A program made the position numbers and the translations under genes. A DNA stretch of 50,251 nt from Eubacteriaceae bacterium. Lineage in GTDB: Bacteria > Bacillota > Clostridia > Eubacteriales > Anaerofustaceae. The notes below the pieces were generated by a model that saw only the letters and a program-made list of their open reading frames with translations, searched no databases and was not told where the DNA came from. Shown here piece after piece: positions 9,057 to 19,054 of the stretch; position 1 is the stretch's first letter; every line of letters starts with the position of its first letter. The DNA lies in NCBI GenBank assembly GCA_009782875.1, contig WRIE01000019.1:1-50251 (forward strand), in the 5' to 3' direction.

Positions 9057-10253
9057 TTATCTCAGGGAGCCTACAAACTCGGCTATCCTCTCCATGCCTT
9101 CCATAATTTCATCGAAAGATGAGGAATACGAGAGCCTGACATGGTCAGCGGCTCCAAAAAACTCTCCAGGCACACATGCCACATGCGATTGCTCAAGCAG
9201 CATGTTGGCGAATGATATGCCGCCTGTGATTTGCCCGCCTTTTGCAATTTTGCCCACTAGGCCTTTTATATCAACGAAGAAGTAAAAAGCCCCCTGTGGC
9301 CAGGAAAAACCTAGGCCAGGAATTTTTGAAAGCGCATCACCCATCGCTTTTCTTCGTCTTGCATATTCGGTTTTTGTCCCTTCGAGGAAATCCTCTCCAT
9401 GCGCAAGTGCTTTTGCCGCGGCATACATGCTGACAACAGACGGATGGGAGACCGTGTGGCTTTGGATAATGCCCATAGCATCAATAATATGCTGCGGGGC
9501 GGCAGCATATCCTACACGCCAACCTGGCATCGCATATGATTTTGAAAAGCCGTTGACCAACACCACAGCATCTTTTGCGCCAGCATGGCTGGCAGCCATT
9601 GACACAAATTGCGAGTTTCCGTATACGAACTCGCTATATATTTCATCACTAATGATGTAAATGCCTTCCTCAAGACACGTCTCCAAAAGCGCACCCAGCT
9701 GCTCTTTTGTATATACTGCGCCTGTGGGGTTTGAAGGGTTGTTAAGGACAAGCGCCTTTGTCTTAGGAGTGAGAGCCATCCTCAAATCGTCCGGGTCTAA
9801 CACAAACCCTTTTTCTTTCTTAGTGGGCGCCAACAGCGGGACAATACCAGCGATCTTTGCCATCTCGGAGTAAGAGACCCATGCCGGCACAGGTATAATT
9901 ATCTCATCGCCCTCTGAGCATAATGCTTGCAACGTTATGAAAAGCGCTTGTTTTGCCCCCGATGTAACTATAGTTTCCGATGGGCTGTAGCTAACCCCAA
10001 AACGCCTTTCCAGATACACTGACAGCTCGCTGCGGAGCTCAGGCAAGCCCTCTGCAAAGGTGTATTTTGAGTAGTTCAGATTGATAGCTTCTATCGCTGC
10101 TTGCTTAATATGGCCAGCAACATCGAAATCCGGCTCCCCTGCCCCAAATGATATCACCTTTAGCCCTTGCGCACTCAACTCGGCCGCCTTTGATGAAATC
10201 GCCATTATGGCTGAAGCCTCAATGTTTTCTATCCTGTTAGAAAGATCCCTCAT
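9057..10253 (-). CDS. Pyridoxal-phosphate aminotransferase, aspartate aminotransferase type
   Basis: 398 residues, fold type I aminotransferase of the AspB/AspC group. Motifs: SFGAGEPDFD near residue 35, SGAKQALF, the substrate-side NNPSNPTGAVY, DEIYSEFVYG, and NGFSKSYAMPGWRVGY near residue 236 with the PLP-binding lysine. The C-terminus has VRLSYSSS with the carboxylate-binding Arg. It transfers amino groups between an amino acid, probably aspartate, and 2-oxoglutarate; exact specificity cannot be read from the sequence. Start ATG 10253 lies ten bases after GGAAGG; GTG 10259 is the alternative. It follows queA by about 30 bases in the same direction. Confidence 0.92.
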   Translation of the reverse strand: MRDLSNRIENIEASAIMAISSKAAELSAQGLKVISFGAGEPDFDVAGHIKQAAIEAINLNYSKYTFAEGLPELRSELSVYLERRFGVSYSPSETIVTSGAKQALFITLQALCSEGDEIIIPVPAWVSYSEMAKIAGIVPLLAPTKKEKGFVLDPDDLRMALTPKTKALVLNNPSNPTGAVYTKEQLGALLETCLEEGIYIISDEIYSEFVYGNSQFVSMAASHAGAKDAVVLVNGFSKSYAMPGWRVGYAAAPQHIIDAMGIIQSHTVSHPSVVSMYAAAKALAHGEDFLEGTKTEYARRRKAMGDALSKIPGLGFSWPQGAFYFFVDIKGLVGKIAKGGQITGGISFANMLLEQSHVACVPGEFFGAADHVRLSYSSSFDEIMEGMERIAEFVGSLR

Positions 10254-10283
10254 TGTCACAATTCCTTCCTTATGCCAAAAACT

Positions 10284-11312
10284 TTACTTGATGAAGCATG
10301 CATGGCCGAAACTGTAGAACATGTATTTTTCCTTGATAGCTGCATTGTACATCTCCAAAGCTTCTTCCCTGCCCATAAAAGCAGACACCAGCATTAGCAG
10401 CGTCGACTCAGGCAAATGGAAATTTGTGATGAGCGCGTCCACTGCTTTGAACTTATATCCTGGATATATGAATATGCCTGTTTTGCCTTTTCCTGGCCTA
10501 AGTATGCCGTCCTCGCCAGCACAGGTCTCCAAGGTCCTGACGGATGTCGTGCCCACAGCCACAATGCGGCCGCCGGCGCTCCTTGCTTTGTTAATTGAAT
10601 CAGCAACATCCTTGCTTAGCTCATATTCCTCTTCATGCATAACATGGTTTGAGACCAGCTCTTCCCTTACAGGCCTAAAAGTCCCGACTCCCACATGCAA
10701 GAGCAAATATGCGATAGCAACACCCTTCGCTGCAATTTGCTCCAGCAATGCTTTGGTGAAGTGGAGCCCTGCAGTCGGCGCAGCCGAGCTGCCTTGCACC
10801 TGGGCATAGACTGTTTGGTACCTTTCATCGCCAGCAGTGGTTTTTTTGATATATGGCGGAAGCGGGGTGGCCCCAATAGACTCTAGCAGGCTTTCGACAG
10901 GGGTGTCAAAATCAGCAACCCTGATGCCTCCCTGCAAAATCCCTGTAATTACTGCCTGGGCAGCGCCAAATTTGATTTTGCTTCCCACTTTAGCTTTTCT
11001 TGCAGGTTTTAAGAGCATCTCCCACCCTTCGCCCCCGGAAGGCCCCAATACTAGCGCTTCAACTGCCGCGCCATTGGATTCAAACGTCCCAAACAACCTT
11101 GATGGCATGACTTTTGTGTTGTTGAGGACAAGCACATCCCCTGCCTCAAGGTATGATACCAAGTCGCAAAACAGCTTATGCTCAATCAATCCGGATTGCC
11201 TGTCATAGACAAGCATCCTTGACCGGTCCCTTTGCGGCTCGGGGTTTTGGGCAATCAGCTTTTCAGGAAGATCAAAGCTATAGTCGCTTTTTTTAATTCC
11301 GCCCTCGCTCAC
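10284..11312 (-). CDS. queA: S-adenosylmethionine:tRNA ribosyltransferase-isomerase
   Basis: 342 residues, full length. QueA transfers and isomerises the ribosyl part of SAM onto 7-aminomethyl-7-deazaguanine in tRNA, forming epoxyqueuosine. Motifs: [12 protein letters not shown] at the N-terminus, [15 protein letters not shown] (about 75-89), [19 protein letters not shown] (about 173-185), [11 protein letters not shown] and [21 protein letters not shown] near the C-terminus. Start is GTG 11312 behind GAGGTG, overlapping the ruvB stop by four bases. The ruvA-ruvB-queA order is common in Firmicutes. Confidence 0.98.
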   Translation of the reverse strand: MSEGGIKKSDYSFDLPEKLIAQNPEPQRDRSRMLVYDRQSGLIEHKLFCDLVSYLEAGDVLVLNNTKVMPSRLFGTFESNGAAVEALVLGPSGGEGWEMLLKPARKAKVGSKIKFGAAQAVITGILQGGIRVADFDTPVESLLESIGATPLPPYIKKTTAGDERYQTVYAQVQGSSAAPTAGLHFTKALLEQIAAKGVAIAYLLLHVGVGTFRPVREELVSNHVMHEEEYELSKDVADSINKARSAGGRIVAVGTTSVRTLETCAGEDGILRPGKGKTGIFIYPGYKFKAVDALITNFHLPESTLLMLVSAFMGREEALEMYNAAIKEKYMFYSFGHACFIK

Positions 11313-12358
11313 AACACCTCACCGCCTTCGCCTAAATCTTCAGCAAAGAATGTGCCTTGTTCCGCAGCCAAGCCAAAGAGCGAATATGCCATCCGGGTCG
11401 CAACCCTGCCCCTGGGGGTCCGCATGAGATATCCCCCTTGCAACAAGTACGGCTCATATACATCCTCTATGGTGTCTTTATCTTCTCCGATAACCGCACT
11501 CAAGGTTTCGAGCCCCACAGGGCCTCCAGAAAACTTGAAAACCAGTGCACGCAGCAGCTCAATATCATTTTTATCCATGCCTAACTCGTTTACACCAAGT
11601 ATCTCCAATATCTCACCAACTTCGCTTTTGCCAATCGACTCCAAACCCATGACTTGGACATAATCCCTTGCCCTTTTCAAAAAACGGTTTGCTATCCTCG
11701 GCGTTCCCCTGCTGCGCTTTGCAAGCTCGATAGATCCTTCTTCCTCCAAGTTAGCCCCAAGTATTTGGGCAGACCTAGCCAATATTTTCATTAGCTCCCC
11801 ATTGGTGTACAGCTCAAGGCGGTTCACGATGCCAAAGCGGTCCCGCAGGGGGGCGGAAACCATCCCTGCCCTAGTAGTAGCCCCAACAAGGGTGAAGGGC
11901 TGCAATTCGATGCGGATCGACCGGGAATTGGGCCCTTTGCCTATGACAATGTCCAGAGCATAATCCTCCATTGCAGGATAAAGGACTTCCTCAACAGTTT
12001 TGCTCAGCCTGTGGATCTCGTCGATAAACAAAACCTCATTCTTTTTCAGAGATGTCAAAATTGCCGCCAAATCCCCTGGTTTTTCAATAGCCGGCCCACT
12101 GGTCACTTTGATGCCTACTGACAGCTCATTGGCTATTATGTGGGACAACGTTGTTTTCCCGAGGCCCGGGGGGCCGTACAACAGCACATGGTCAAGCGCT
12201 TCTCCGCGCAGTTTGGCAGCCTCGATGAAAATTTTCAAAGATTTTTTAACTGGCTCCTGCCCTGTGTACTCGCTAAAGGTTGAAGGCCTCAAGCTGTTTT
12301 CAACTGGCTCTTCCCCTTCTCGCTCCCTTGAAGTCACTATTCGGTTTTCCATGATCAT
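11309..12358 (-). CDS. ruvB: Holliday junction branch migration helicase RuvB
   Basis: 349 residues. RuvB is the hexameric AAA+ motor of the RuvAB complex that drives branch migration in recombinational repair. Visible are [11 protein letters not shown], Walker A GPPGLGKT (about 62-69), Walker B LFIDEIHR (about 112), [18 protein letters not shown] with the sensor and arginine finger, and the C-terminal winged helix ([32 protein letters not shown]). It starts at ATG 12358, whose ATGA overlaps the ruvA stop, and ends overlapping queA. Confidence 0.98.
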   Translation of the reverse strand: MIMENRIVTSREREGEEPVENSLRPSTFSEYTGQEPVKKSLKIFIEAAKLRGEALDHVLLYGPPGLGKTTLSHIIANELSVGIKVTSGPAIEKPGDLAAILTSLKKNEVLFIDEIHRLSKTVEEVLYPAMEDYALDIVIGKGPNSRSIRIELQPFTLVGATTRAGMVSAPLRDRFGIVNRLELYTNGELMKILARSAQILGANLEEEGSIELAKRSRGTPRIANRFLKRARDYVQVMGLESIGKSEVGEILEILGVNELGMDKNDIELLRALVFKFSGGPVGLETLSAVIGEDKDTIEDVYEPYLLQGGYLMRTPRGRVATRMAYSLFGLAAEQGTFFAEDLGEGGEVL

Positions 12359-12951
12359 GCTCCATGCCGAGCAAGAGCCCCTGCAACAAGGTCCTCAATG
12401 CTCATATTTTCAATATAGGCTTTTTCGACAAGCTCTGCAGATACTCTTCTATCCAGCCCCAGGGAAACCAGGGCTTCAAGCCCGTCTGCCTTTACCCCGC
12501 GCCATGCGGAACTTCCAGCCTGGATATCCCCTACAGGAATACTCCCCCACTGGGACAGTTTGTCCTTTATATTTATAATAATTAATTCTGCCAATTTTTT
12601 GCCAACACCAGGTGCTTTTGACAGCATCGCAACATTGGAGCTGCCAATATGGGCGCATAATTCATGAGCCTCAAAAGTGGAAAGCATCCCAAGGGCGGTT
12701 TTTGCCCCGACCTTCGACACCGAGAGCAATTCCAAAAAAACCAGCCTCTCAAACTCGTCATAAAATCCATATAAGAAAATGCCATTCTCCGTCGCTGAAA
12801 GATATGTAAAAACTTTCACTGGCGAAGGGGCTTCTGCCAGCCTCGCGGCGCAATTTGACGAACAGGACATGGCAACCCCAATTGCGCCACAATCCAAAAC
12901 CATCCCGTTTTTGCCATCAAAACGGGCATTGCCCACCAAGTAGTCTATCAA
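12355..12951 (-). CDS. ruvA: Holliday junction branch migration protein RuvA
   Basis: 198 residues. RuvA binds the four-way junction and positions RuvB. The N-terminal OB fold has [11 protein letters not shown] with GAIGVAMSC in place of the usual GVGY motif; the helix-hairpin-helix regions are [13 protein letters not shown] and [23 protein letters not shown]-terminal RuvB-binding domain starts near residue 150 (ALVSLGL). The start is TTG 12951, behind GGAGGTGG, overlapping the yigZ stop. Confidence 0.95.
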   Translation of the reverse strand: MIDYLVGNARFDGKNGMVLDCGAIGVAMSCSSNCAARLAEAPSPVKVFTYLSATENGIFLYGFYDEFERLVFLELLSVSKVGAKTALGMLSTFEAHELCAHIGSSNVAMLSKAPGVGKKLAELIIINIKDKLSQWGSIPVGDIQAGSSAWRGVKADGLEALVSLGLDRRVSAELVEKAYIENMSIEDLVAGALARHGA

Positions 12952-13595
12952 CGGCTGCCACCTCCAATTTCCAAATCGATAACCTCCTCGCCAAGGATGG
13001 CTATATCCATTTTCTTGCCAGCGATTTGGGATAGCTTACCAGGCAAGTCCATTAGCACAGAACCAAGAGCCAAAAAAACCACAACAGGCTCATCCATGCT
13101 GTAATCAATCTCCACAATACGGCAGCCAGATTGCTCCAATAAAGTCGTTTGCCGATCATAATCCTTGTGGCTGGCCTGTATCCGGCATCGAAACCCCTGA
13201 TTTCGCTCAACTATTGCCGCATTCTTGAGGGCAAACGAAGCTGCGTTTGAGTAAGCCCTGGCAAGCCCGGAAGCCCCAAGTTTGACTCCTCCAAAGACCC
13301 TTGCCACAACGACAACAACATCAGACAAATCCATTTGCTCAATCGCGCCCAAAATCGGTTTGCCCGCTGTGCGGGCAGGCTCGCCTGCATCAAAAAACTT
13401 CACAACTTGCCGATTGTCCCCAAAAGCGTAAGCATACGCCACATGCCTTGCATTTACATTTGCTTTCTTCTGGGCATTTATATACTCGATCGCCTCTTCA
13501 GCGGACTGCGCGTTCTTGGCAAAGGAAGAGAATACCGAGCGTTTTATTTCAAGCTCTGCGCTTGACTCTCCACTTATAGTCAGATAAGAACCCAT
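12948..13595 (-). CDS. YigZ/IMPACT family protein
   Basis: 215 residues. The N-terminal UPF0029/Impact domain has SSAELEIKRSVFSSFAKN, then ARHVAYAYAF, the Gly-rich GEPARTAGKPIL and DVVVVVARVFGGVKLGASGLARAYS. The C-terminal ferredoxin-like domain (DUF1949) starts near residue 135. IMPACT family members are linked to translation control in eukaryotes; the bacterial role is not established. It is the first gene of the ruvA-ruvB-queA run. No Shine-Dalgarno precedes the ATG; a TATAAT ends seven bases before it. Confidence 0.92.
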   Translation of the reverse strand: MGSYLTISGESSAELEIKRSVFSSFAKNAQSAEEAIEYINAQKKANVNARHVAYAYAFGDNRQVVKFFDAGEPARTAGKPILGAIEQMDLSDVVVVVARVFGGVKLGASGLARAYSNAASFALKNAAIVERNQGFRCRIQASHKDYDRQTTLLEQSGCRIVEIDYSMDEPVVVFLALGSVLMDLPGKLSQIAGKKMDIAILGEEVIDLEIGGGSR

Positions 13596-13601
13596 GTTAA
13601 G

Positions 13602-13629
13602 ATTATAGCGCTTCTGTTTACTCTAATAA
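13602..13629 (-). promoter_or_regulatory. Promoter of the yigZ-ruvAB-queA operon
   Basis: On the minus strand TTATTA (13624-13629), a 16-base spacer and TATAAT (13602-13607). Transcription should start close to the yigZ ATG at 13593-13595, giving a leaderless or nearly leaderless message. Confidence 0.5.
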
Positions 13630-14070
13630 GCAACTTGTAGGCAATTGGCTTGCAGGCTAAGCGGACATTTTGGGAGGCGCCATTGCCCATTACTTAGCTT
13701 CTTGCTTGCTATATAAAGCATTCGCATGAAGTTTGCATTTGACCCCAAATTATTCTGAATTTTGTTAAAATGGAATTTGCAGACGTTAGTATAAAACTTC
13801 TTTGCTAGACTAACAAAATAAAGCAGTTGGTGTTTTGCGTGGGCAAAGGCTCTTTGATGCAGATAATTAATTTATGAGTATCGATTTTACCCAAGAGAAA
13901 TTGCCGCTGTGCAAATACTATAGTGGCGAGCGCCAAAGGATGCCATGCCATTTGCTACAGACAAGGTTTGTTTGTATTTATGGCATAAGCTTATAAAGCC
14001 AGATTTAGCGTGAATTGTTAAGAACACAGTGTCCCGCGAACACTAGAAAGCATAAAGTATAAGAGCGCAA
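13630..14070. other. Intergenic stretch without a recognised gene
   Basis: No open frame here resembles a protein and no structured RNA is evident. It separates the housekeeping series from the transporter island. Confidence 0.5.
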
Positions 14071-14097
14071 AAAATGGGGGCTTGGCGCCCCCATTTT
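14071..14097. terminator. Bidirectional intrinsic terminator
   Basis: Perfect 11-bp stem (AAAATGGGGGC with GCCCCCATTTT) and a 5-base loop. T-rich tracts follow on both strands (TTTTTG on plus, TTTTTTG on minus). It lies about 60 bases past the stop of the minus-strand GPH transporter. Confidence 0.85.
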
Positions 14098-14158
14098 TGT
14101 GTTTTTTAGATCCACGTGTAAGTAATTTAATTCTACAGCGTACTAGGCGCCTGGAGTG

Positions 14159-15592
14159 CTATGCGTTAGCTTTGGCTTCCGCGGCTTCTTTTGCCCTTTG
14201 GGCGTTGATCGCTGCTGCTTCCCGGGCTTCCTGCTCATTGACGTTATATAGCAGGAGATAGGAGAGGAACGCAATCACGTAGAATGCGGTCACTATCATG
14301 CCCCAGCTGCGCACGAAAAGAGCAGTGTCGGGAATTGGTCCGCCTAGCTCAGCAGGGCGGTTCACATCGTACATCGACCTGCCCAGAACCCATGCGAGGG
14401 ACGGTCCAGAGGAAATAAAGCTGACCTTTGAAGAAATGTTCTGTATCATTACCACCATAGGCCTTAGGTCTTTCCCAGTGTCGCGCATTGTAATCTCTGC
14501 TATGTCGATATAGAAATTTGCCCCGTGGGTCATCTGTATCAGCAAGGCTGACTGGGTAATGGAGGCAAGAACAAGATAGACAATAGGCCTGCCGTCTGCG
14601 GTGAAGATCATAATAATATAGACAACTATGCATATAAGCTGCGCAAGGAGGGCGGAATTGCGCTTGCCGATCCTGCGTGAGATCTGCGGGACAACCAGCG
14701 AGGCGCCCATCCCTACAAAAGAGGAGAGCGTGCCTTGCACTGAGGTCCACAGCGTGTTGCCGCAGGAATAGCGATAGTAGTAGATCACTGCAACGGCGAT
14801 AGCCTGTGTGCCGAAGCTCCTGACCATGTCGCCCAAGAGGAGCCCCCATACCGCTTTTTGCTTGAAAGCAGTTACATACATATCAAGCAAACTGATGTTT
14901 GCGGTAGAGCCTGTGGCTGTTTTCTTGTCCGGGTCATACTTGTCGTATTCGTCGGTCACTTTGAAAATCATAATCGCCCCAGAAATTCCAATAGCTGCAT
15001 ATACAATTTGGAGTATAAAATATCCGTTAAACCCTTTTTCTAGCAATACTTGGATTATTGGGAGGGTGGCGGCGCTGGTTATAATTCTCGAAAATTGCGT
15101 TGATTGGTTGTTTCTGGATGTAAGCGTGATCCGGTTTGTCGGGTTCGGGCCCGCAATTTTGGTGATCATGTTGGCGCGGGCAATCGTAAGGAAATTCATC
15201 GGGAAATGGATCATGCAATAGCCTACAATAACGAAAGCAAACTTGACGCTCAAACCAAGATTAGGATTCGCAAAGGCTATTATGCCACCTAAGCCAGAGA
15301 CGACTTGGCAGCCTAATAGGAATGGCCTGACAGCGCCATACTTTGTGTTTGACTTTTGTATAATAGGCCCGGCAAAGAAGTTGCATATCAGGTCTGCGAT
15401 GCGGGCGACAGAGAGCACTCCCGCCATCTGGGCGGCAGTCAAGCCTCCGTATTCTGTAACAAAGAAAGATAAATATGTCTGGATAAAAATGGTGAAGCTG
15501 GCGCATGTGCCCTGTATGAACCAAAGGATTGGCATTCGTTTGGGCAGCGTCATCTCAGTTTCAACTTGGACTGCAGGTGTTTGTTGGCTCAT
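14159..15592 (-). CDS. GPH-family (MelB-like) sugar/organic solute symporter, copy 1
   Basis: 477 residues with about twelve hydrophobic segments; an integral inner-membrane MFS transporter of the glycoside-pentoside-hexuronide:cation symporter group. The helix 2 region LSVARIADLICNFFAGP and the loop KYGAVRPFLLG align with MelB (VARIWDAINDPIMG and RWGKFKPW). The first cation-site Asp (MelB Asp55) is present but the second (Asp59) is Asn. The C-terminal tail is a charged Ala/Glu/Lys helix ending EAAEAKANA. A close paralogue lies in inverted orientation at 19055-20497, with a URO-D-fold gene between them. Substrate unknown; the pairing suggests it supplies the URO-D protein. Confidence 0.88.
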   Translation of the reverse strand: MSQQTPAVQVETEMTLPKRMPILWFIQGTCASFTIFIQTYLSFFVTEYGGLTAAQMAGVLSVARIADLICNFFAGPIIQKSNTKYGAVRPFLLGCQVVSGLGGIIAFANPNLGLSVKFAFVIVGYCMIHFPMNFLTIARANMITKIAGPNPTNRITLTSRNNQSTQFSRIITSAATLPIIQVLLEKGFNGYFILQIVYAAIGISGAIMIFKVTDEYDKYDPDKKTATGSTANISLLDMYVTAFKQKAVWGLLLGDMVRSFGTQAIAVAVIYYYRYSCGNTLWTSVQGTLSSFVGMGASLVVPQISRRIGKRNSALLAQLICIVVYIIMIFTADGRPIVYLVLASITQSALLIQMTHGANFYIDIAEITMRDTGKDLRPMVVMIQNISSKVSFISSGPSLAWVLGRSMYDVNRPAELGGPIPDTALFVRSWGMIVTAFYVIAFLSYLLLYNVNEQEAREAAAINAQRAKEAAEAKANA

Positions 15593-15665
15593 CTAGTTTT
15601 TCTCACTCTCTTTCATTATAATAATATCGTTTGAACTGGTATTACTGGTAAAGCGCTGGTGTGAA
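14159..15665 (-). repeat. Left arm of a 1.5-kb inverted gene duplication
   Basis: The coding sequence and about 65 bases of leader match the segment 18990-20497 on the opposite strand. In the leader both copies have GAAAGAGAGTGAG just before the start codon and a CCAGCGCTT...ATACCAGT block further upstream. Divergence is spread over the gene, so this is an old or partly drifted duplication. Confidence 0.8.
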
Positions 15666-16997
15666 AGTCTTGCGGCATATCCTCCTCTCTGCATAAAAAA
15701 TGAAATAAGACCTCTGTAAAGCATTGCCTTAAAAGCTATTTCTACTTCGAAAAGCAGGCTGCTCTCTTTGTAGATCGTTCCAATCAAGATCGGGTTTGCC
15801 TGGCAGCTAGTGGGGGTGACGGGTTTGGCTAGGAGATTTTTCCCGAAGGCTCAAGCGAGAAGCTGAATGGTCTTTATGCAGTCCCCTATGAAGTGGATTT
15901 GCTTAATCCCTGCGGCTACCCAGTGTTTTTTCAATTGCGCCTACATTTTAATTAAGCTGGCTTGCCTGCATTCCCATAACCCGGTTAGAGTCTAAAGGCA
16001 TTAAAATCATTACGGCATATGGCAACTGCTGTAAAACGAAAATGCCAATCCAAGCAATTCGATGATAGCATTTTTTAAAAAAAAACTCAATCGTAATTTA
16101 GGCAACCGTAGTATTTATATGTACCGGGTGAATTGTTTAACTAAATTTACCCATGCCACCGCAAGTTGGCGCAAACTAGAGATGAAAACAGGGAAATGTG
16201 CTAGTTTGGCGCATTTTTGGGGATAATCTATCATCGATTGAATCCAAACATCATTCTACATTTTATTTTTTTTACCCAGCAATATTATATTGACATGCCT
16301 AAGTTAAATCAATATTATTAACTAAACAACTTAGAACATAAATATTGTATAAAAAATCTATCCTGAAAATAGCCCATAAATACTGCAATTAGTGCGATTA
16401 ATACATATATTCATCAAAAGCAGGCTAAGGCGCTTTTCATGGTTGTTGGTAATGGAAAACATGTAAAACTTCTACTTGATTTCATTTACCAGGTTAAAGC
16501 AAGATGCACCCTTAAAATGCTAATCGCATGCTGCCAGTCAGGCATATTGGCCCTGAATGCCTTAGGCATCTAGGCATTTTAAAATAAAAAAGATGGCTAG
16601 GCAAACAACCAGCTTCTTAGCCTCCAATGGGGCTTGAAGCGAGATAGGGAGCTTGTGGTGAAATTTAGACACATGCTCTAGTTGAATAGGCATCATAGCG
16701 CTTAACGCACTACTTTGTGCAAGAGTATATAGCTACTACCTGCTACCGGATGCTGCCTTTATCCTGTGCTCTACAGTTTTATTATAATCAAGAGTTCAAA
16801 GAGGCTAGAACAGTACTGTAACACGCAAACCCGTGGATAACTTTGGCGAAGCGTAGCTAACCTTGGCATTAGGGGGTGTGTGCAAATTTCACAAACGTTA
16901 TGGGCGCAGCGCAAGAGGGGGCTACTTCTCCTGTGTTTCACTATAAAAAAAACTGGAAAAGAGGTAATCGCGATTCCTCCCCGCCTAGCAGCGGCAT
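15666..16997. other. Long intergenic stretch without a recognised gene
   Basis: About 1.3 kb, AT-rich, between GPH copy 1 and the URO-D gene. All frames are short and none resembles a known protein. A TATAAT at 16783-16788 could serve the URO-D gene, but no matching -35 box is visible. I looked for a cobalamin riboswitch, expected if the URO-D gene were a corrinoid methyltransferase, and saw no B12-box-like sequence. Confidence 0.5.
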
Positions 16998-17033
16998 ATG
17001 CCGGCGAAAGGGGAAGGGGATCTTCGCGCAAGA

Positions 17034-18419
17034 ATGATGAAAGAAGAGGTCAAATTACTGCAAGACGAACGGATCCAAAACTACAAGGATTTCTACAACA
17101 ACATTATTCCTAAGAGAATGCCGATTGGTTTGTCAATTCCCGACAGGGTTATAGCCGCACGCTTAGGGCTAAGCGGCATTGACATCCACTACTCGCCATC
17201 TGTCCTTGATGACGAGAAACGCAAGTTGGCAAGCATGTTCTACTCTGACACGAATCCTTTCTCGGCAGGAGCCACTATCCTTAGCAGAGGCCCAGGATTC
17301 TTCAATCTCATGAAGAGCCAGTCATTTGTTATGGCGCAAAACGGGTTTATGCAGCATCCAGAGGTCATTGGAATGCATGCTGACGAGTACCAGCAGCTAA
17401 TAGACGACCCAATGTCCTTGCTTTATGATGTTGTCATTCCACGCCAGTACAAAACCTTTGGCATGAACGCTGCCGCCGCAGTCAATTATTTCAACATGGG
17501 AATGGCTTGGCTAAGGACAGTCACTGAAGAAGCCGCCCCAGTTGTGCGCGAGCTCAATGAAGAGTACGGATACTGGCCAGGCGCGCCAAGAGGCTCAAGC
17601 ACAGGCAGCGTCGCGCCCTTCGACTTTATCGCAGACCAGCTGCGCTCCTTCTCTGAAATCTCAAAAGACATAAGGCGCAACAGGCAGCAAGTCATAGAAG
17701 CTTGCGACGCTCTAGTGCCTTTGATGTTCGACTGGGGAATGCCCACCGCCCCCGACCGCCAAGGCAAGGTAGGAATCCCGCTGCACATGCCTACATTCAT
17801 GCGCGAAAAAGACTTCTCAGAACTCTGGATGCCTTCATTCCTAAGGCTGGCTGAACAGTGGGCAGCGCGCGGAGTAAGGACCCGTATATTCTGCGAGGAC
17901 GATTGGACGAGGCTGCTTGACAGCATCCAAGACATGCCATACAATTCCGAACTGCAATTCGAGTACGGCGATTTCCAGACGATCAAGGACAAGATCGGGC
18001 CGAAATATATCATAACCGGAATGTTCCCTCTCCATTATGTGGGACGAGCCACAGTAGAAGAGATGCTTGACAAGGCGAAGGAGATGCTCGACATCATGTT
18101 GCCAGGCGGCGGATACTTGTGGGGCTTTGACAAAGGGCCTCTCGTTGCTGGTGATATCAACATTGACAACTACGCTGCCCTCGGAGAGTTTGTGCGAGAC
18201 TATGCGGTCTATGACAATGCAGGCGAGACCTATGGGCAACCGACTAATTTTGAAAACTATACGATTGACCCGTCAATCGAGGTCCTGCCAGACTCGCCAT
18301 ACATCTTCAACTGGGACAGGTTCAAGAAAGAATATCCGCTAGTTCCTGACTCCGCAGAGAAACAGTTCAAGTTGCTCCAAAAAGCCCAGCTTGATACTAT
18401 GCTGCAGCTTCTCAGGTAG
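17034..18419 (+). CDS. URO-D-fold methyltransferase-like protein 1
   Basis: About 461 residues of the uroporphyrinogen decarboxylase superfamily, which includes HemE and corrinoid:thiol methyltransferases such as MtaA, MtbA and CmuA. The C-terminal barrel is recognisable: PTFMREKDFSELWMPSFLRL, RIFCEDDW, then a Gly-rich GGGYLWGFDKGP (about 358) and DINIDNYAALGEFV. It lacks the N-terminal RQAGRY signature of HemE. At the zinc site of methyltransferases (His-x-Cys) it reads LHMPTF (His about 251), and the late Cys is Asp-Lys. So it keeps the fold but not the known catalytic ligands. Start ATG 17034 follows GGGGAAGGGGA; an in-frame ATG lies at 16998. Flanked by two GPH transporters; no corrinoid protein gene is nearby. 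Confidence 0.8.
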   Translation: MMKEEVKLLQDERIQNYKDFYNNIIPKRMPIGLSIPDRVIAARLGLSGIDIHYSPSVLDDEKRKLASMFYSDTNPFSAGATILSRGPGFFNLMKSQSFVMAQNGFMQHPEVIGMHADEYQQLIDDPMSLLYDVVIPRQYKTFGMNAAAAVNYFNMGMAWLRTVTEEAAPVVRELNEEYGYWPGAPRGSSTGSVAPFDFIADQLRSFSEISKDIRRNRQQVIEACDALVPLMFDWGMPTAPDRQGKVGIPLHMPTFMREKDFSELWMPSFLRLAEQWAARGVRTRIFCEDDWTRLLDSIQDMPYNSELQFEYGDFQTIKDKIGPKYIITGMFPLHYVGRATVEEMLDKAKEMLDIMLPGGGYLWGFDKGPLVAGDINIDNYAALGEFVRDYAVYDNAGETYGQPTNFENYTIDPSIEVLPDSPYIFNWDRFKKEYPLVPDSAEKQFKLLQKAQLDTMLQLLR

Positions 18420-18989
18420 CAAATTTGCAACAAAGGACAAGGTGAATTCGCAAGCCAAACATATGGTTCCAGCTGTGGCTTCTGAAGCATAACAATAGAA
18501 AATGCAGCCTTTTGTTGCCTTTTGCCTTGTCCTGACATGCTCTCTAACCCGCCGGCACGGTCTGTGGACAGCTTGGAGCAATTCCATGTTTTAAGCCTTG
18601 GACTTGCCAGCGCGGCTTTCATATCTTCCGTAAGCTTTAGTTAAGCAAAACTGCAGAGTCTGCTTATACGAGCAAGAAATGCCGCAGACCGTGTCCATTC
18701 CTTTTGTAAGCATATCTGGGTTATATACGTAAATCCCAAGATTTTCATTATTTCCCAAAGCCATTGGGTTTTGGCTGGCATGTATTGCCATACAATTCAC
18801 CGCTGCAAAAATAGTGATTGAATTATTTGAAAAAAAATGATACCATTAAAAAAAGAAGCTTCGATTTGCTTATTCTATTTAGCTTGGCAGCAGTTGCTTA
18901 ATGCCCGTCGATGCCTTAGGTTTAAACCCGGTTATGCAACCAGCTTTCTTCTATTAATACCATCGAGATGTGTGGCAAGGCTTGCACGC
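18420..18989. other. Intergenic stretch without a recognised gene
   Basis: Between the URO-D gene and GPH copy 2. It contains a distant inverted pair (GGACAAGG near 18436, CCTTGTCC near 18525) but no clear terminator. Short frames on both strands show no family resemblance. Confidence 0.45.
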
Positions 18990-19054
18990 CAGCGCTTCTC
19001 CGGCTATACCAGTCCAAACAATAAAATATGATGAAAGAGAGTGAGTAAAACTAA

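Noticed and set aside
15593-15787. 64-codon minus-strand ORF upstream of GPH copy 1
   Set aside because: It lies in the leader shared with GPH copy 2, where the frame is not kept.
15666-16997. Cobalamin riboswitch upstream of the first URO-D gene
   Set aside because: No B12-box-like sequence or matching fold seen on either strand.
17034-18419. Calling the URO-D genes hemE (haem synthesis)
   Set aside because: The N-terminal RQAGRY-type signature and active-site Asp context of HemE are absent, and no other haem genes are nearby.
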